Part shown: positions 63,099-64,000 of the stretch, piece by piece
Position numbering within the stretch: position 1 is the stretch's first letter
Layout of the letters: the number at the start of each line of letters is the position of its first letter
Origin: Calocera cornea HHB12733
Taxonomy: Eukaryota; Basidiomycota; Dacrymycetes; Dacrymycetales; Dacrymycetaceae
Reading direction: 5' to 3'
DNA: 64,000 bases
NCBI GenBank assembly: GCA_001632435.1
Contig: KV424031.1
Location: 39,641 to 103,640, forward strand
Program-made: the position numbers and the translations under genes
Notes under the pieces: generated by a model
What the model saw: only the letters and a program-made list of their open reading frames with translations
Databases searched by the model: none
What the model was told of the DNA's origin: nothing

Positions 63099-64000
63099 AT
63101 GTCTTCCAACAACCAAGCAGACAGCATGTCTATCAACGCTGAAGACACTGCTGAACCTGCTGCGCCAATCATGCCTGACTTGCATGATATGATTACGGCT
63201 CTCCAAGAACGGATCAAAGGACTTGAGGCTCAAGTCGCTGCCCACAAGCCTGCCGTGACGCCCTTCCAATTTGCAAGCAAAGGACCAAAGGTTGCAACAC
63301 CTGATGTCTTCGATGGCACCCGCTCCAAGGCCGAATCATTCCTGCGACAGCTTCAACTGTACATTGAAGCCCGTGATCATGAATTCAACACCCAGAATGA
63401 TTACGTCACCTTTGCCTTATCCTACATGAAGGGAGGCACTGCCGGAGCATGGGCCGACCGCCTGGTCTCTGCACATATCACCAATCCAAACCCAATCTTC
63501 TCCGACTTTGCAGCCTTTATCAAGGCTTTCCGCCAAGCCTTTGCCGATCCTGATCCAGAAGGTTCAGCACGTCTCAAGATGGACGACCTCAAGCAAGGCA
63601 ACCGGACTGCAGATGAATACATCTCAGCCTTCCAAGAACTCGCTGCCCTTACCGAGTACAATGAAGTTGCCCACATTGAGAAATTTGAACATGGCCTCAA
63701 CCGATCTATCCTCAACAAGATCTATGGCATGGCCAAGATGCCCACCGGACTCTCTGAATGGTACGACTATGCCCTGCACTTCGATCACCAACAGCGCAAG
63801 TTTGATGCCCACTATGGCAAGAGCTGGGGCAACTCAGGCACACGTCCTGCCCAGCCTACCCGCACCTTCAATTACGCCAACAAACCAGCTTCAACTACCA
63901 TGATCACCACCACTGCTCCAATGCTTCACCCTGGGGAGCCTATGGACATTGACAACAATGCACGTACACGTGGCCCTATCACCTGCTACAATTGTGGTCA
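63099..64000 (+). CDS. Gag protein of the Ty3/gypsy element (3' end outside window)
   Basis: ATG at 63099: MSSNNQADSMSINAEDTAEP. A coiled region (MITALQERIKGLEAQVAAHK) follows, then the gag core PDVFDGTRSKAESFLRQLQL, YVTFALSYMKGGTAGAWADR and FRQAFADPDPEGSARLKMDD. Next are RTADEYISAFQELAALTEYN and FEHGLNRSILNKIYGMAKMP. A Ser/Pro linker (PMDIDNNARTRGPIT) leads into the start of a CCHC zinc knuckle, CYNCG, at the window end. The frame is open with no stop, so the copy may be intact. Gag forms the cytoplasmic particle in which reverse transcription occurs. Confidence 0.9.
   Translation, partial: MSSNNQADSMSINAEDTAEPAAPIMPDLHDMITALQERIKGLEAQVAAHKPAVTPFQFASKGPKVATPDVFDGTRSKAESFLRQLQLYIEARDHEFNTQNDYVTFALSYMKGGTAGAWADRLVSAHITNPNPIFSDFAAFIKAFRQAFADPDPEGSARLKMDDLKQGNRTADEYISAFQELAALTEYNEVAHIEKFEHGLNRSILNKIYGMAKMPTGLSEWYDYALHFDHQQRKFDAHYGKSWGNSGTRPAQPTRTFNYANKPASTTMITTTAPMLHPGEPMDIDNNARTRGPITCYNCG

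Larger units (their letters stand above)
62503..64000 (+). mobile_element. Ty3/gypsy-type LTR retrotransposon, 5' part (runs off the window)
   Basis: Made of a 5' LTR (62503-62999), a primer-binding site that looks self-priming, a short leader and the gag frame from 63099 to the window end. The pol region and 3' LTR lie outside. Assignment to Ty3/gypsy rests on the gag type (Retrotrans_gag-like core plus CCHC knuckle). Confidence 0.85.

Overview
The window is nuclear DNA of a filamentous basidiomycete, most likely an Agaricomycete. The evidence is gene-dense GC-rich sequence, many 49-70 nt introns with GT(A/G/C)..CTRAY..YAG signals, basidiomycete-style F-box/leucine-rich families, a basidiomycete-type Crz1 zinc-finger factor and a fungal Ty3/gypsy element. 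No species is claimed. Exon structures are my own readings of splice sites and reading frames.

Layout. 1-8.2 kb is ordinary housekeeping sequence: the 3' end of a flavin/NAD oxidoreductase, a four-exon LYR-motif protein like ETFRF1/LYRM5 (easy to miss), a single-pass membrane SH3 protein, a seven-exon arrestin-like protein with a 56-nt C homopolymer in one intron, and an unrecognised 340-residue protein. 8.5-18.8 kb is a first F-box/short-chain dehydrogenase (SDR) cluster: two intact F-box genes, two F-box pseudogenes, one SDR and one orphan SDR exon. 19.3-21.9 kb is the mitochondrial ABC transporter Atm1.

23-35 kb is the most striking part. It looks like a large autonomous Helitron: an intact 1976-residue Rep/Pif1 helicase, an RPA1-like gene on the opposite strand, and three further unrecognised genes. 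The whole block carries the word TGCGCA about once per 155 bp in exons, introns and spacers of both strands, often in one orientation as TGCGCAnnGT. By eye I count 77 copies in 11.9 kb, against about 6 in the first 23 kb and about 18 in the last 29 kb. I know of no described Helitron feature like this and offer it as the candidate undescribed system.

37-52 kb returns to core genes: a Crz1-like calcineurin-pathway transcription factor, a family-16 methyltransferase and a paladin-like protein with three CX5R phosphatase loops. 52.3-62 kb is a second SDR/F-box cluster (three SDRs plus a fragment, two F-box genes) with several broken members. From 62.5 kb a Ty3/gypsy retrotransposon begins: a 497-bp LTR, a primer site complementary to the predicted start of its own transcript (Tf1/sushi-type self-priming), and gag running off the end.

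Functional themes: iron-sulfur/mitochondrial flavin metabolism (Atm1, LYR protein, oxidoreductase), calcium/calcineurin signalling (Crz1), ubiquitin-linked F-box expansion, and two kinds of mobile DNA.
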